64,000 bases of DNA from JAJDNH01 sp964552395. GTDB taxonomy: Bacteria; Acidobacteriota; Thermoanaerobaculia; Thermoanaerobaculales; Sulfomarinibacteraceae. A model generated the notes under the pieces. It saw nothing but the letters and a program-made list of their open reading frames with translations. It had not been told where the DNA came from and made no database searches. Both the position numbers and the translations under genes were made by a program. Of this stretch, positions 1 through 8,732 are shown piece by piece; the stretch's first letter is position 1, and each line of letters begins with the position of its first letter. Where the stretch lies: the NCBI GenBank assembly GCA_964552395.1, contig CAZKGM010000002.1, forward strand, positions 62,001-126,000, given 5' to 3'.

Positions 1-1
1 C

Positions 2-1558
2 GAGCCGTACACCATGGGCTCGCTGAAACTCTCGGGTGTGAAGGTGCTCGATGCCGCGAAGCTGACCGAGCTCTTCGATGTCAAGCCCGGGAAACGCTAC
101 AGGTTCAAGGAGATCGACGACGGGATGGAGACGGTCCGCGACCTGTATCACAACCTCGGTTACATCTATGCCTACACCAACCAGGTGCTCGAGAACCGGA
201 AGGGCGCGGACCACGTCGTCGACGTCACGATCGACGTATTCGAAGGCGATCGATACCACCTGGGCAGGCTGGAGTTCAAGGGCAACACCAATACCCGCGA
301 CAAGGTGCTGCGCCGCGAGTTCTTCGTGTCCGAGGGCGACTGGATGAACATGGCGGGTTTCAAGAGCTCGGTTTACAAAGTCAACGCCCTCGGTTTTTGG
401 AAGCTCGAGGACGACCCGCTCGAGTTCAAGTTCGATGACGAGGCCAAGCGCGTCAACGTGACCGTGAAGGGTCACGAGGTAGGTCGCAACGACATCCAGT
501 TCGGCGCCGGTTACTCACAGCTGGACGGGCTCTTCGGCCAGGCCATGTTCAATACCAGGAACTTCCTCGGCAGGGGGGACATTCTCGGTCTCTCGCTGCA
601 GACTGGTCAGAGGACGAATTACTACACGCTGAGCTTTACCGAGCCGTACTTCCTGGACCGGCGGATTCTCCTCGGGGGCTCGTTGTTCAAGACGAGCATC
701 GACGTCGCTGACTTCTACCGGGAGACCAAGGGCGCCAGTGCTACCGTCGGTTTCGGGCTCGCTCGGTTCGGCTCCCTGTCGTTCCTCGTCTCCTACGAAG
801 ATGTATTCTCTCGCTATAGCGTGTTCAAGTCAGGAGTCCCCGGAAACGTGACGGGGGGCCATCGCCCACCTGTGGTGGTGCCGCCACAGACTCAGCAGCC
901 GCTGACGGTTGCGACCGAGGTGTTCGTCGGCAAGGTGTTTTCCATCACGCCGGGGTACAACTACGACTCCCGAGACGATCCGTTCGACCCTAACCGCGGC
1001 ACTCGCTTCTCCTTACGTCTCCGGATGGCAGGCGGCCCCCTCGGCGGAGACTTCGATTACTTCCGGCCGGAGATCGCATACTCGCTGTTCCTGCCGCTCA
1101 CCAAACGGACCGTGTTTGCTTTCAACATCGAGGGCGGGCAGTTCTTCCCGTACAACGGCTCGGAGATCCCGATCTACGAGCGCTACCGCCTTGGTGGTGA
1201 TCGAAGCCTGCGGGGATTTTCCGATTACACGGTGCTGCCCCGGGACGCCAACGGGAACTACTTCGTTTCCTCCGGAGGATCCAAGCTCGGTGGCGACCGG
1301 TTCTGGCAGGTCAATCTCGAGTACCAGTTCAAGGTTGGTGGTCCGGTAAAGATCGTCCTCTTCTCTGACCTCGGGAACACCTATTTCGATACTCAGGGCT
1401 GGGATTTCGCCAACTACCGCAGATCGGCAGGACTGGAGCTCAGGGTCACGCTGCCGATGTTCCAAGCCCCGCTTCGCTTCATCTATGGAGTCAACCTGGA
1501 TCCGTACCCCGATGAGAACAAGAGCAACTTCCAGTTCTCTATCGGAACCACATTCTAG
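2..1558 (+). CDS. bamA: Outer membrane protein assembly factor BamA (5' truncated by window)
   Basis: This is the C-terminal part of BamA, the Omp85-family barrel that inserts beta-barrel proteins into the outer membrane. The frame is open to the left edge, so the ATG at 14 is internal and the start and first POTRA domains lie outside the window. About residues 1-155 of the visible part are POTRA-like (the GDRYHLGRLEFKGNTNT segment), followed by the 16-strand barrel. The L6 motif appears as SLRGF, and the chain ends in phenylalanine (IGTTF), the usual BAM recognition signal. skp follows 15 bp downstream and then lpxD-fabZ-lpxA, a common Gram-negative envelope order. Identification is firm; only the N-terminus is missing. 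Confidence 0.95.
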   Translation, partial: EPYTMGSLKLSGVKVLDAAKLTELFDVKPGKRYRFKEIDDGMETVRDLYHNLGYIYAYTNQVLENRKGADHVVDVTIDVFEGDRYHLGRLEFKGNTNTRDKVLRREFFVSEGDWMNMAGFKSSVYKVNALGFWKLEDDPLEFKFDDEAKRVNVTVKGHEVGRNDIQFGAGYSQLDGLFGQAMFNTRNFLGRGDILGLSLQTGQRTNYYTLSFTEPYFLDRRILLGGSLFKTSIDVADFYRETKGASATVGFGLARFGSLSFLVSYEDVFSRYSVFKSGVPGNVTGGHRPPVVVPPQTQQPLTVATEVFVGKVFSITPGYNYDSRDDPFDPNRGTRFSLRLRMAGGPLGGDFDYFRPEIAYSLFLPLTKRTVFAFNIEGGQFFPYNGSEIPIYERYRLGGDRSLRGFSDYTVLPRDANGNYFVSSGGSKLGGDRFWQVNLEYQFKVGGPVKIVLFSDLGNTYFDTQGWDFANYRRSAGLELRVTLPMFQAPLRFIYGVNLDPYPDENKSNFQFSIGTTF

Positions 1559-1573
1559 TCGGAGGTTTTAGCA

Positions 1574-2128
1574 ATGTATCGTTCCGCATTCCGTGTGTTG
1601 TGCATCGCGGTTTTGACGGCCGCAGCTGTGCCCGTGTTCGCGCAGCAGGCAAAGGCCGCACCCGCCTCGGGTTCCGCCACGCTGGTGAACGTCGCAGTCA
1701 TCGACGTTCAGCGGGTCGTGACCGAGTCCGATCCGGGCAAGGAGGCTCTGGGCAAGCTGAAGCAGCTCCAGGACCAGAAGATCGCAGAGGGAAAGAAGCT
1801 CCAGCAAGAGCTCGATGCGCTCAAGGACCAGTACAACAAGCAGCGGTTCACCCTCTCGGAGGACAAGCTCCAGGCGCTGCAGAAGAACATCGAGGACAAG
1901 AACATCCAGCTCAAGCGGTTCCAGGATGACGCGCAGCGCGATCTCGAGGATGCGCGCAAGAAGGCCCTCGACGGGTTGGAACAGAAGATCATGCCGATCA
2001 TCAACAAGGCCGGCCAGGAGCGCCACCTCGGCCTGATCTTCAACAAGTTCCAGTCCGGACTGGTCTACGCCGATGAGTCGGTTGACATCACGGACGAGAT
2101 TATCCAGCGCTTCAACACCGCCAAGTGA
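1574..2128 (+). CDS. skp: Periplasmic chaperone Skp/OmpH family
   Basis: 184 residues. Skp is a periplasmic holdase that delivers unfolded outer-membrane proteins to BamA. Residues 1-24 form a signal peptide ending at AQQA. The mature part opens with a conserved strand (VAVIDVQRVVTESD), followed by a long charged coiled-coil hairpin (about residues 58-140) rich in K, Q, E and D. It ends with the LIFNKFQSGLVYADESVDITDEII strand region seen in the family. A Shine-Dalgarno site (GGAGG, around 1561) precedes the ATG. The stop overlaps the lpxD GTG start by four bases. Length and layout are normal for the family. Confidence 0.92.
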   Translation: MYRSAFRVLCIAVLTAAAVPVFAQQAKAAPASGSATLVNVAVIDVQRVVTESDPGKEALGKLKQLQDQKIAEGKKLQQELDALKDQYNKQRFTLSEDKLQALQKNIEDKNIQLKRFQDDAQRDLEDARKKALDGLEQKIMPIINKAGQERHLGLIFNKFQSGLVYADESVDITDEIIQRFNTAK

Positions 2129-3171
2129 GCCCCGCGTTCAACCTTCTCGAGCTGGCCATCCGCCTGGGTGCCAGATTGGTTGGGGGCGACGATGCGGTGG
2201 TCCGGGGAGTCCGGCCTCTGGATGAGGCCGGCCCCTCGGACCTTTCCTTCCTACACAACGCTCGCTATCTGGTGCAGGCGAGAGAATCGCGAGCTGCAGC
2301 GATTCTCCTCGACGATGCCGAGCTGCTTCCCGGGCGGCCCGTGCTTGTCACCCCGAACCCTTACCGCTCCCTCGCCGCAGCCCTGGAGCTCTTTTACCCG
2401 GTGCCTCAGCCACCGGCCGGTATCCATCCCTCTGCGGTGGTCGATCCCTCGGCCGTGATTCACGGGTCCGCATCGATCGGACCGCAGGCAGTCGTCGGCG
2501 CCGGCTGCCGGATCGGCGCCGGCAGCGTGATCGGTGCCGGCTCGGTGCTGGGATCCGACGCGGTGCTCGGTGACGGTTGTCTGCTGCATCCGCGGGTCGT
2601 GGTCGAGGACCGGTGCCGGGTAGGGGACCGCTGCGTTCTGCATGCGGGAGTCGTGATCGGGTCGGATGGGTTCGGGTTTGCGACCTCCGATGGGATTCAT
2701 CACAAGGTTCCTCAGGTCGGGATCGTCGTGCTGGAGGATGACGTTGAGCTCGGAGCGAACGTCTGCGTCGATCGAGCCACCTTGGGAGAGACTCGAATCG
2801 GGAGAGGCACGAAGGTCGACAACCTGGTCCAGATCGCCCATAACGTCCATATCGGAGAGGGGACCTTGCTGGTGGCCCAGGTCGGGATCTCGGGCTCAAC
2901 TCGGCTGGGACACCATGTCATTATGGCCGGGCAGTCGGGCGCCGCTGGTCATCTCACGATCGGGGATGGCGCCATCGTCGGCGCCAAGAGCGCTGTCATC
3001 AAGGATGTTCCCGACGGGCAGTTCGTGACCGGCTACCCTGCCGTGCCACATCGCGAGTGGCTACGGGCGAGTGCCGGGGTGCGGCGACTGGATCGGTTGG
3101 GCCAGCGGATAGCGCTTCTGGAAAAGAGGATCTCCGAGCTGACCGCAGGGACGATTGGGGGAGGAAGGTGA
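2125..3171 (+). CDS. lpxD: UDP-3-O-(3-hydroxyacyl)glucosamine N-acyltransferase LpxD
   Basis: 348 residues. LpxD adds the second acyl chain in lipid A synthesis, transferring 3-hydroxyacyl from ACP to UDP-3-O-acyl-glucosamine. An N-terminal uridine-binding domain (residues 1-95, with DLSFLHNARYL) precedes a left-handed beta-helix of hexapeptide repeats (about 100-300). The catalytic histidine region appears as LVQIAHNVHIGEG. A helical tail (about 310-348) would form the trimer bundle. Translation starts at GTG 2125 inside the skp stop (GTGA), implying coupling, and the stop overlaps the fabZ GTG in the same way. Confidence 0.95.
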   Translation: MSPAFNLLELAIRLGARLVGGDDAVVRGVRPLDEAGPSDLSFLHNARYLVQARESRAAAILLDDAELLPGRPVLVTPNPYRSLAAALELFYPVPQPPAGIHPSAVVDPSAVIHGSASIGPQAVVGAGCRIGAGSVIGAGSVLGSDAVLGDGCLLHPRVVVEDRCRVGDRCVLHAGVVIGSDGFGFATSDGIHHKVPQVGIVVLEDDVELGANVCVDRATLGETRIGRGTKVDNLVQIAHNVHIGEGTLLVAQVGISGSTRLGHHVIMAGQSGAAGHLTIGDGAIVGAKSAVIKDVPDGQFVTGYPAVPHREWLRASAGVRRLDRLGQRIALLEKRISELTAGTIGGGR

Positions 3172-3596
3172 TCGACATCGAAGGAATCCTCGGAGTGCTC
3201 CCGCACCGGTACCCGTTCCTGCTCGTGGACCGGGTGCTCGAGGTGAGCGAGAACAGCATTCGCGCGCTCAAGAATGTGACCTTCAACGAGCCGTTCTTCC
3301 AGGGCCATTTCCCTGGCCGGCCGGTCATGCCCGGGGTACTCCTGGTGGAGGCGATGGCTCAGGCCGGGGGGTGTCTACTCTTGGGAAGAGTGGAGGACCA
3401 CCGAGAGAAGCTGGTGTACTTCAGCGGCATCGACAACTGCAGGTTCCGACGCCCCGTGATCCCGGGTGACCAGGTCATCTTTGAGGTCGACGTCTTGTCC
3501 GTGCGGCGGAGCTTTGCCAAGCTGCACGGGCGAGCAACCGTGGACGGCCAGATCGTCTGCGAGGCCGACCTCCTGTCGGCTATGGTGGACCGATGA
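3168..3596 (+). CDS. fabZ: 3-hydroxyacyl-ACP dehydratase FabZ
   Basis: 142 residues from GTG 3168. FabZ dehydrates 3-hydroxyacyl-ACP in fatty-acid elongation and competes with LpxA/LpxD for 3-hydroxyacyl-ACP. The hotdog fold shows LPHRYPFLLVDR at residues 10-21 and the catalytic histidine in FFQGHFPGRPVMPGV, with the catalytic glutamate in LLVEAMAQ. The frame is open further upstream (to 3057), but GTG 3168 sits right after a GGAGGAA Shine-Dalgarno site, overlaps the lpxD stop by four bases and gives the normal family length. The stop overlaps the lpxA ATG (ATGA). Confidence 0.95.
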   Translation: MIDIEGILGVLPHRYPFLLVDRVLEVSENSIRALKNVTFNEPFFQGHFPGRPVMPGVLLVEAMAQAGGCLLLGRVEDHREKLVYFSGIDNCRFRRPVIPGDQVIFEVDVLSVRRSFAKLHGRATVDGQIVCEADLLSAMVDR

Positions 3597-4390
3597 TGAC
3601 TGAGCCTCGAATCCACCCCACGGCGTTGATTCACGCGGGCGCAGAGCTCGGAGTCGATGTCGAGGTCGGTCCCTACACCGTGATCGAGAAGGATGTCGAG
3701 ATTGGGGATGGGTGCAAGGTCGGGCCGTTTTCGCGCCTCACCGGCCTGACCCGTATCGGCTCTGGCAACGTCTTCGAGAGCCACTGCTCGGTTGGGGCGC
3801 CACCGCAGGACCTCAAGTACAGCGGGGAGCCGACGCGCCTCGTCATCGGTACCGGGAACGTGTTCCGTGAGTTCGTGACCCTGCATCGCGGTACTCCTGG
3901 CGGCGGGGGAATCACCCAGATCGGTGACGACGGACTCTTCATGGCCTATGTCCACATCGCTCACGACTGCCGGATCGGGCAACGGACGATCTTCGCGAAC
4001 GGCGCGACCCTTGCCGGCCATGTCGAGATCGGGGACCACGTGACGATCGGCGCCTTCTCGGCGGTCCATCAGTTTTGCAGGGTGGGCGACTATGCCTTCC
4101 TGGGAGGGTTCACCGTTGCCACCAAGGACTGTCTGCCGTTCATGAAGACTGTCGGCAGTCGTCCTGCCCGATGCTTCGGCCCGAACACGCTCGGACTTCA
4201 GCGCCTCGGCTTCGAGCCCGAGCGCCGGGCGGCCCTGAAGGCGGGCTGGCGTCTGCTTCATAACCCGAAGCTGCCCACCGGTGAAGCACTCGCGCAGATC
4301 GAGACCCAGCTCGGGAACCATCTCGAGATCCGAGCACTGCTCGAGTTCATTCGCGGCTCAGAGCGTGGCGTGATCCTCTCGCGCGGGTAG
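3593..4390 (+). CDS. lpxA: Acyl-ACP--UDP-N-acetylglucosamine O-acyltransferase LpxA
   Basis: 265 residues. LpxA catalyses the first step of lipid A synthesis, 3-O-acylation of UDP-GlcNAc. It begins with IHPTALIHAGAELG and continues as hexapeptide repeats to about residue 185, with the catalytic histidine in YVHIAHDCRIG. The C-terminal helical domain follows (LGLQRLGFEPERRAALKAGWRLL). Two ATGs are adjacent (3593 and 3596); 3593 overlaps the fabZ stop. The final 33 bp overlap the 3' end of the convergent sirtuin gene. lpxB and lpxI are not in the window. Confidence 0.95.
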   Translation: MMTEPRIHPTALIHAGAELGVDVEVGPYTVIEKDVEIGDGCKVGPFSRLTGLTRIGSGNVFESHCSVGAPPQDLKYSGEPTRLVIGTGNVFREFVTLHRGTPGGGGITQIGDDGLFMAYVHIAHDCRIGQRTIFANGATLAGHVEIGDHVTIGAFSAVHQFCRVGDYAFLGGFTVATKDCLPFMKTVGSRPARCFGPNTLGLQRLGFEPERRAALKAGWRLLHNPKLPTGEALAQIETQLGNHLEIRALLEFIRGSERGVILSRG

Positions 4391-5212
4391 GATCGCCGGC
4401 AAGGCATCCAAGGCCGACAGTGCCAGCGAGATGTGGCCCGGCGGGGCTTGAGGCTGTCGCGGGTTGATCCTGATCAGGCGGGCCCCGAGCAGCCGGCTGG
4501 TCTGTTCAGAGGTCATTCGCACGGTGGGAACCGCTGACCCGGCGCCGATCTCTACGACGACGACCCGGCGCCCGACCACCTCGCCAAGCCAGCGCTCGAG
4601 CCGTGCCTGCTGGAGATTGCTACGGTCGGGGATCCACGTCCAGTCCCCGAACATGAGCACGTTAGGCCTCGCCAGGCCTCCACATCGGGGACAGGTTGGC
4701 AGGGTGGGGGTCGCCCTCATTGACGTCTCGTCGACCTCGATCCGTTCGGAATCAGCCGGCCAGATGTGCCTCCCGCAAGGAGTACAGCACTGCAGATGAT
4801 GGATCGACCCGTGGCACTCGACGATCCGGTCTGTGGCAAAACCCGCACGTTGAAAGTGACCATCAACGTTCGACGTAAACACGAACACCCCGGCAGGAAG
4901 AGTGGTGCCGTGGGCTAGCAGGCGCGAGAAGCCCTCGTGAGGGACCACGCGGCGGTAGAGATTGAGACGGTGTCCATAGAATCCCCAGGCGAGGCACGGA
5001 TCACGTGCAAACCACGCCGGATTGGCGAGATCGACAAACGAGAGCCCGAGGCGGGCGAATGGCGGGTAGGCCCGCCAAAAACCGGCGTCTCCGCGGAAGT
5101 CCGGAAGACCGGAGTCGACACCCATTCCGGCTCCCGCCGTGAGTATCAGCGCCTCGGCTGTGCGGAGAACCGCTGCCGCCTCGGCCAGAGCCTCGCGGGT
5201 CCGTTCGTCCAT
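4358..5212 (-). CDS. Sir2-family NAD-dependent protein deacylase
   Basis: 284 residues. Sirtuins remove acyl groups from lysine using NAD+. The Rossmann NAD site is GAGMGVDSGLPDFRG near residues 27-41. The catalytic histidine lies in VECHGSIHHLQCC (first H). A four-cysteine zinc site is present as CTPC and CPRC, with an unusually long spacer between the pairs. FTSNVDGHFQRAG corresponds to the TQNID loop. The first base of the ATG is 5 bp from the histidine kinase stop, so the two genes are very probably cotranscribed. The 3' end overlaps lpxA on the other strand. Substrates cannot be predicted. Confidence 0.88.
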   Translation of the reverse strand: MDERTREALAEAAAVLRTAEALILTAGAGMGVDSGLPDFRGDAGFWRAYPPFARLGLSFVDLANPAWFARDPCLAWGFYGHRLNLYRRVVPHEGFSRLLAHGTTLPAGVFVFTSNVDGHFQRAGFATDRIVECHGSIHHLQCCTPCGRHIWPADSERIEVDETSMRATPTLPTCPRCGGLARPNVLMFGDWTWIPDRSNLQQARLERWLGEVVGRRVVVVEIGAGSAVPTVRMTSEQTSRLLGARLIRINPRQPQAPPGHISLALSALDALPAILPAREDHATL

Positions 5213-5217
5213 CCTGG

Positions 5218-7506
5218 CTACGGCCGGCCGGCGGCCCGCTGTTGGCCGTCAAGCAGCCCGCTCAGAGTGCGGTGCAATGCGACCAGGCTCAATGGCTTCC
5301 TCAAGATCCTGCAACCGAGACGCCTCGCCTCATCGAGCTCGGCACCGTGAGAGTAGCCGGTAAGGACGAGGATTGGCAGGTCGGCGCCGGCCGGTGTGTG
5401 GCGAATCCGCTCGACGAGCTGCTTGCCGCTGATGCCGGGCATGACCATGTCGGTCACAACGCACGAGACGTCGGAGCTGGTGAAAAGTGCCCAGGCGCTC
5501 TCACCGGAATCCGCCTCGATCACCCGGTAACCGAACGCTTCGAGCCCCTGGACAAGGCTCTGCCGTACCGAGGGGTCGTCTTCAACCACGAGGACGCCTC
5601 GTCCCGCCCCGGGGGCAGGGGCATCGCTGTGGCCCGACAGATGCGCCCTCCCCGCCACAGCGGTGCCCGCGAATAGAGGTAGGAAGATCCTAAACGTTGT
5701 GCCCCGCCCCTTGCTGCTGCCGACGCGGATGGTGCCGCCGTGCTCACCGACGATGGCTTGGACGCTGGCGAGGCCCATGCCCGTCCCTTGCGCGAGGCCC
5801 TTCGTGGTGAAGAAGGGCTCGAACATTCTGCCGCAAACGACCTCGTCGATACCGGTACCGGTGTCGGAGACTGCCAGGACCGTCCACCGTCCGGCAGGCG
5901 GACCGCCCGGCAGTAGAACTCCTACCTCCTCATCGGAGGTGCCAACAGTGATGCGGCCGCCGTCTGGCATCGCGTCGCGGGCGTTGAGCACGAGGTTCAG
6001 GATGACCTGCCCGAGCTTTCCGGCGTTGCCGCTCACGACATGGTGGGCAGCGAGATCGAGCTCAAGACTGATCGTCTCCGGCAGCACGGCACGAATGAGC
6101 GGTTCAAGCTCGCGTACCGTGAGCTCCAGGTCGATCGGGACCAGTGTCATGTCTCTCGTCTGGCCGATGCTGAGCAGGTGTCCGACGAGCTCTCCACCCC
6201 GTTCCGCGGCGGCGACTATGGCCGCGAGGCTGCTCCTCTGAGCCGGATCCAGGGTGCCGCCGCGGACGCGCAGGCTTTCGGCCTGGCCCATGATCGACTG
6301 CAGTAGGTTGTTGAAGTTGTGGGCGAGTCCGGCTGACAGGCGTCCCACGGTTTCGAGGCGCCGTGCCGACTCCAGCTCGCGTCGCATGAGCACCTGATCA
6401 GTGGTGTCGACGGCGACGATCACGGCGCCCATCTGGCCGTCAGGTGTGGGGCTCGCGGCCCCCTGCCAGAGGACGATCCGCTCCCTCCCGTCTCGGGACA
6501 TCATCGGGGCCTCGCTCGGGGCCGTCTTGCCACCGGTGTTGAACAGGGTTCTCACGACACCAAGGACTTCGTGCCGAGCGGCGCGGTGGGGGAACAGTCG
6601 ATTCAAGACCTTCGTGTTGCTCACCTCTTGGCGAGAGTAACCGGAGATCGTTTCCGCCCCGCGGTTCCAGAACCGGGCACGAAAGCGCCGGTCGATCTGG
6701 ATGATGGCCACCGCGTTGGTCTCCAACAGCTCGCTCTGGAAACCCGAGAGCCGGCCCTGCTCCTCGAGGGCGGCGTGAAGCTCGCGCTGTGCGCGGACCG
6801 CGGCGGTGTTGTCGTGGAGCACAAGCTGGCGGGCGCCGTGGCCGAAGAGGGGAGCTTCACCCGACGTCACCTCGATCTCGAGCAGTTCACCGGTGTTGCG
6901 CCGCAGGTGAACGGTGCGTGGTGTCGCCGGTTCGTCCGGCCCCGGGATAAGCGTCTCGATGACCTGTTGGCGGCGCGCCGGATCGATGACGGAGACGATC
7001 TCGGATCCGGCGGCCAGTGAGGAGCCGTCCACGAGGTCGAGGAGAGCGGCAGCGGCCGGGTTGATGATCAGCGCGGTCGAGCCCCGAACCACAATGACCG
7101 GCACCGGCGTTGAGTCGATCCAGCGGTGGTTCGCGGAAACGGCGCTGAGGCGCAGACGAATCACGAGAAACCACAACAGCAAGCCGAGCGGGACCACGGT
7201 TGCGGTCGTGACGGCCGCGCTCACAAGAACCAGACGCAACCAACTCGGGGTAGGTGATGTCCCCGGGGAATCCAGTACGAGTCCGTCAACGAGTTCCCCG
7301 ACATAGTGCTTGATCCGGCTTTGAGCGGCTCTGAAAGCCGCGAGCGGCGTTGATCCGGCAATGGCCGTACCGACTGGACCTGAGGCTGCAACCCACCGGA
7401 CGTTGAAGACTTGAGCGCCAGCCGCCCCGGGGGCGACCGCGGCAAGTGCGAGGAGGAGGCTGAGAACGGACAGCTGCCTCTGAAAAGCCGTGGGGCAGGC
7501 AGACAC
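5218..7506 (-). CDS. Hybrid sensor histidine kinase/response regulator (PAS-PAS-HisKA-HATPase-REC)
   Basis: 762 residues from GTG 7506. It probably senses an envelope or cytoplasmic cue and autophosphorylates. An N-terminal signal/TM segment (LSVLSLLLALAAVA) and a second TM (about residues 90-120) flank a short periplasmic loop; two PAS-like domains follow. The H-box is GLAHNFNNLLQ, the ATP site shows NARDAMPDGG, DTGTGID and GTGMGLASV, and the C-terminal receiver has EDDPSVRQ with phospho-acceptor D in VVTDMVMPG. The frame is open back to 7761, but that extension is low-complexity RP-rich. GTG 7506 lies exactly 6 nt after a perfect TATAAT and begins directly before the hydrophobic segment. 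A sirtuin gene follows. Confidence 0.88.
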   Translation of the reverse strand: MSACPTAFQRQLSVLSLLLALAAVAPGAAGAQVFNVRWVAASGPVGTAIAGSTPLAAFRAAQSRIKHYVGELVDGLVLDSPGTSPTPSWLRLVLVSAAVTTATVVPLGLLLWFLVIRLRLSAVSANHRWIDSTPVPVIVVRGSTALIINPAAAALLDLVDGSSLAAGSEIVSVIDPARRQQVIETLIPGPDEPATPRTVHLRRNTGELLEIEVTSGEAPLFGHGARQLVLHDNTAAVRAQRELHAALEEQGRLSGFQSELLETNAVAIIQIDRRFRARFWNRGAETISGYSRQEVSNTKVLNRLFPHRAARHEVLGVVRTLFNTGGKTAPSEAPMMSRDGRERIVLWQGAASPTPDGQMGAVIVAVDTTDQVLMRRELESARRLETVGRLSAGLAHNFNNLLQSIMGQAESLRVRGGTLDPAQRSSLAAIVAAAERGGELVGHLLSIGQTRDMTLVPIDLELTVRELEPLIRAVLPETISLELDLAAHHVVSGNAGKLGQVILNLVLNARDAMPDGGRITVGTSDEEVGVLLPGGPPAGRWTVLAVSDTGTGIDEVVCGRMFEPFFTTKGLAQGTGMGLASVQAIVGEHGGTIRVGSSKGRGTTFRIFLPLFAGTAVAGRAHLSGHSDAPAPGAGRGVLVVEDDPSVRQSLVQGLEAFGYRVIEADSGESAWALFTSSDVSCVVTDMVMPGISGKQLVERIRHTPAGADLPILVLTGYSHGAELDEARRLGCRILRKPLSLVALHRTLSGLLDGQQRAAGRP

Positions 7507-7512
7507 CCGTGC

Positions 7513-7520
7513 ATTATACT
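7513..7520. promoter_or_regulatory. Overlapping divergent -10 elements
   Basis: On the minus strand 7518-7513 reads TATAAT, with 6 nt to the GTG of the kinase at 7506: a leaderless promoter. On the plus strand 7515-7520 reads TATACT, placing a start near 7527, about 15 nt before ATG 7542. No convincing -35 hexamer is visible on either side. Confidence 0.5.
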
Positions 7521-7541
7521 TCCGTCGGGAAAGGCGGCGCG

Positions 7542-8027
7542 ATGTCAGTTGATCTCCGGAGACTTCGCGAGCAAGACCTGGATGAGGTGCCTCACCACTA
7601 CGAGTGTGTGCCGCTGAAGTCGTCGGTCGCGCTCTTGGGCTGGTGTCTGGGCCCGGCTCTCGCCTGCACCGGGGTAGCCGGAATGGTGCTCGGCGCCGGC
7701 TCGCTGTTGGAAGTGGCGGGCGCTGCGGCAGCCGCCGTGTCCGGGGTCGTGATCTTCGCATTGATCCGACTCAAGCGGTTCGAGATCACGCTCGGAAGGC
7801 GGTGGCTCGAGCTTGCGCTCGGACCCGTAAGACATCGGTTGGGCAGCGACAACGTCAAGGTCGGCGAGGTTCGGAAAGCGCGCTCCTGGCGACGGCTGTA
7901 CGCGTTGGAGGAGATCGTTCTTCAGCTCGAGGCGCATGGCCGGGTGACAGCCGTGCCGTCGCGCCGTACACACGAGCTTGAAGCTGCGCTTGCAGAACAC
8001 GACATCGCGACCCATTATCCTTTGTGA
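7542..8027 (+). CDS. Small membrane protein of unknown function (two TM segments)
   Basis: 161 residues from ATG 7542. I do not recognise the family. Residues about 28-50 and 54-78 form a hydrophobic hairpin (LLGWCLGPALACTGVAGMV, then an alanine/valine-rich helix). The cytoplasmic C-terminal half resembles a small PH-like beta domain (RFEITLGRRWLELALGPVRHRLG). ATG 7542 is preferred over the upstream ATG 7509 because it follows a purine-rich GGGAAAGG and lies just downstream of the divergent TATACT. It is divergent from the histidine kinase and may be functionally linked to it; that is inference. Confidence 0.6.
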   Translation: MSVDLRRLREQDLDEVPHHYECVPLKSSVALLGWCLGPALACTGVAGMVLGAGSLLEVAGAAAAAVSGVVIFALIRLKRFEITLGRRWLELALGPVRHRLGSDNVKVGEVRKARSWRRLYALEEIVLQLEAHGRVTAVPSRRTHELEAALAEHDIATHYPL

Positions 8028-8030
8028 AGG

Positions 8031-8046
8031 GCTCCCTCAGGGGAGC
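8031..8046 (+). terminator. Stem-loop after the 7542-8027 gene
   Basis: GCTCCC at 8031-8036 pairs with GGGAGC at 8041-8046 around a TCAG tetraloop, 3 nt after the stop. No U-run follows, so it could be a weak or Rho-assisted terminator or a leader hairpin of the next gene. Confidence 0.4.
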
Positions 8047-8084
8047 GGAAGTTGTGAGGAGAGATTGCGAACGGGAGGTGCAAC

Positions 8085-8663
8085 ATGAATCGTATCGCAC
8101 GTCTTCTCACACTCGGGGCGGTGGCCGTGGTGACCACCGTGCCAATAGCGGCTGTGGCTGCGGAGCCGAGCCCCGCGGTGTTCAAGGCCGCATCCAGCGA
8201 GGGTCGCGTCTGGGCCGGAGTCGACCTGACGCGTCAGCGTCTGACGGAACCCTACGTGCCGCTGGTCGTGGTCCTGTACAACGATGCGAAGAGCTCGGTG
8301 GTGGTGAGGAGGAATGACCTGAGGCTGATCGGCACCGACGGGAAGGCATACCCCGTGGCCACGATCCCAGAGCTTCGTGCAGCCTACACCAAGCAGAACT
8401 TCGACACGACCATGCTGAGAATGTACGGAATGCCCTTCGGGACATGGCTGCAACCCGACCGGCTCATTCCTTCAAACTTCTTTCCATCGGTGGCCCGTAG
8501 GGGACATGTCAGGATAGACCACGTCGAGGTCCCACCCCTGTTCTGGACCGTTGACCTGTTCTACTTCAAGCGGCCGCCCGGGCTAGCGGAAGGGCAAGAG
8601 GTGCAGCTCGAGGTTCAGCCGGAGGGTTGGAAGGAGCCCGTTCGAGTCCCCCTGAAGCTCTAG
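8085..8663 (+). CDS. Secreted/periplasmic protein of unknown function
   Basis: 192 residues. Residues 1-25 are a typical signal peptide (RIARLLTLGAVAVVTTVPIAA, cleavage near AVAAEP). The mature part looks like a beta-sandwich with a VPLVVVLYNDAKSSVVVRR strand pair, comparable in style to periplasmic DUF4352-like domains, but I cannot assign a family. The ATG follows a strong GGGAGGTG Shine-Dalgarno site. It ends 69 bp before queA, which has its own promoter. Confidence 0.65.
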   Translation: MNRIARLLTLGAVAVVTTVPIAAVAAEPSPAVFKAASSEGRVWAGVDLTRQRLTEPYVPLVVVLYNDAKSSVVVRRNDLRLIGTDGKAYPVATIPELRAAYTKQNFDTTMLRMYGMPFGTWLQPDRLIPSNFFPSVARRGHVRIDHVEVPPLFWTVDLFYFKRPPGLAEGQEVQLEVQPEGWKEPVRVPLKL

Positions 8664-8720
8664 GTCGTAGCGAAACCGGCCAGACGTCCGTCAGCGCTGC
8701 CGCACGCTTGCCGCGTCGTG

Positions 8721-8726
8721 TAGGAT
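8721..8726 (+). promoter_or_regulatory. Leaderless -10 element of queA
   Basis: TAGGAT preceded by GTG, with 6 nt to ATG 8733. Transcription would start at or next to the start codon. No Shine-Dalgarno site precedes this ATG. Confidence 0.55.
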
Positions 8727-8732
8727 GCGGCG

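Noticed and set aside
4358..4390. Possible frameshift or truncation where lpxA and the sirtuin overlap
   Set aside because: Both proteins have complete family C-termini, so it is a simple convergent tail overlap.
7507..7761. 85-residue N-terminal extension of the histidine kinase
   Set aside because: Low-complexity R/P/S sequence lying across the divergent promoter; GTG 7506 fits the signal segment and the leaderless spacing.
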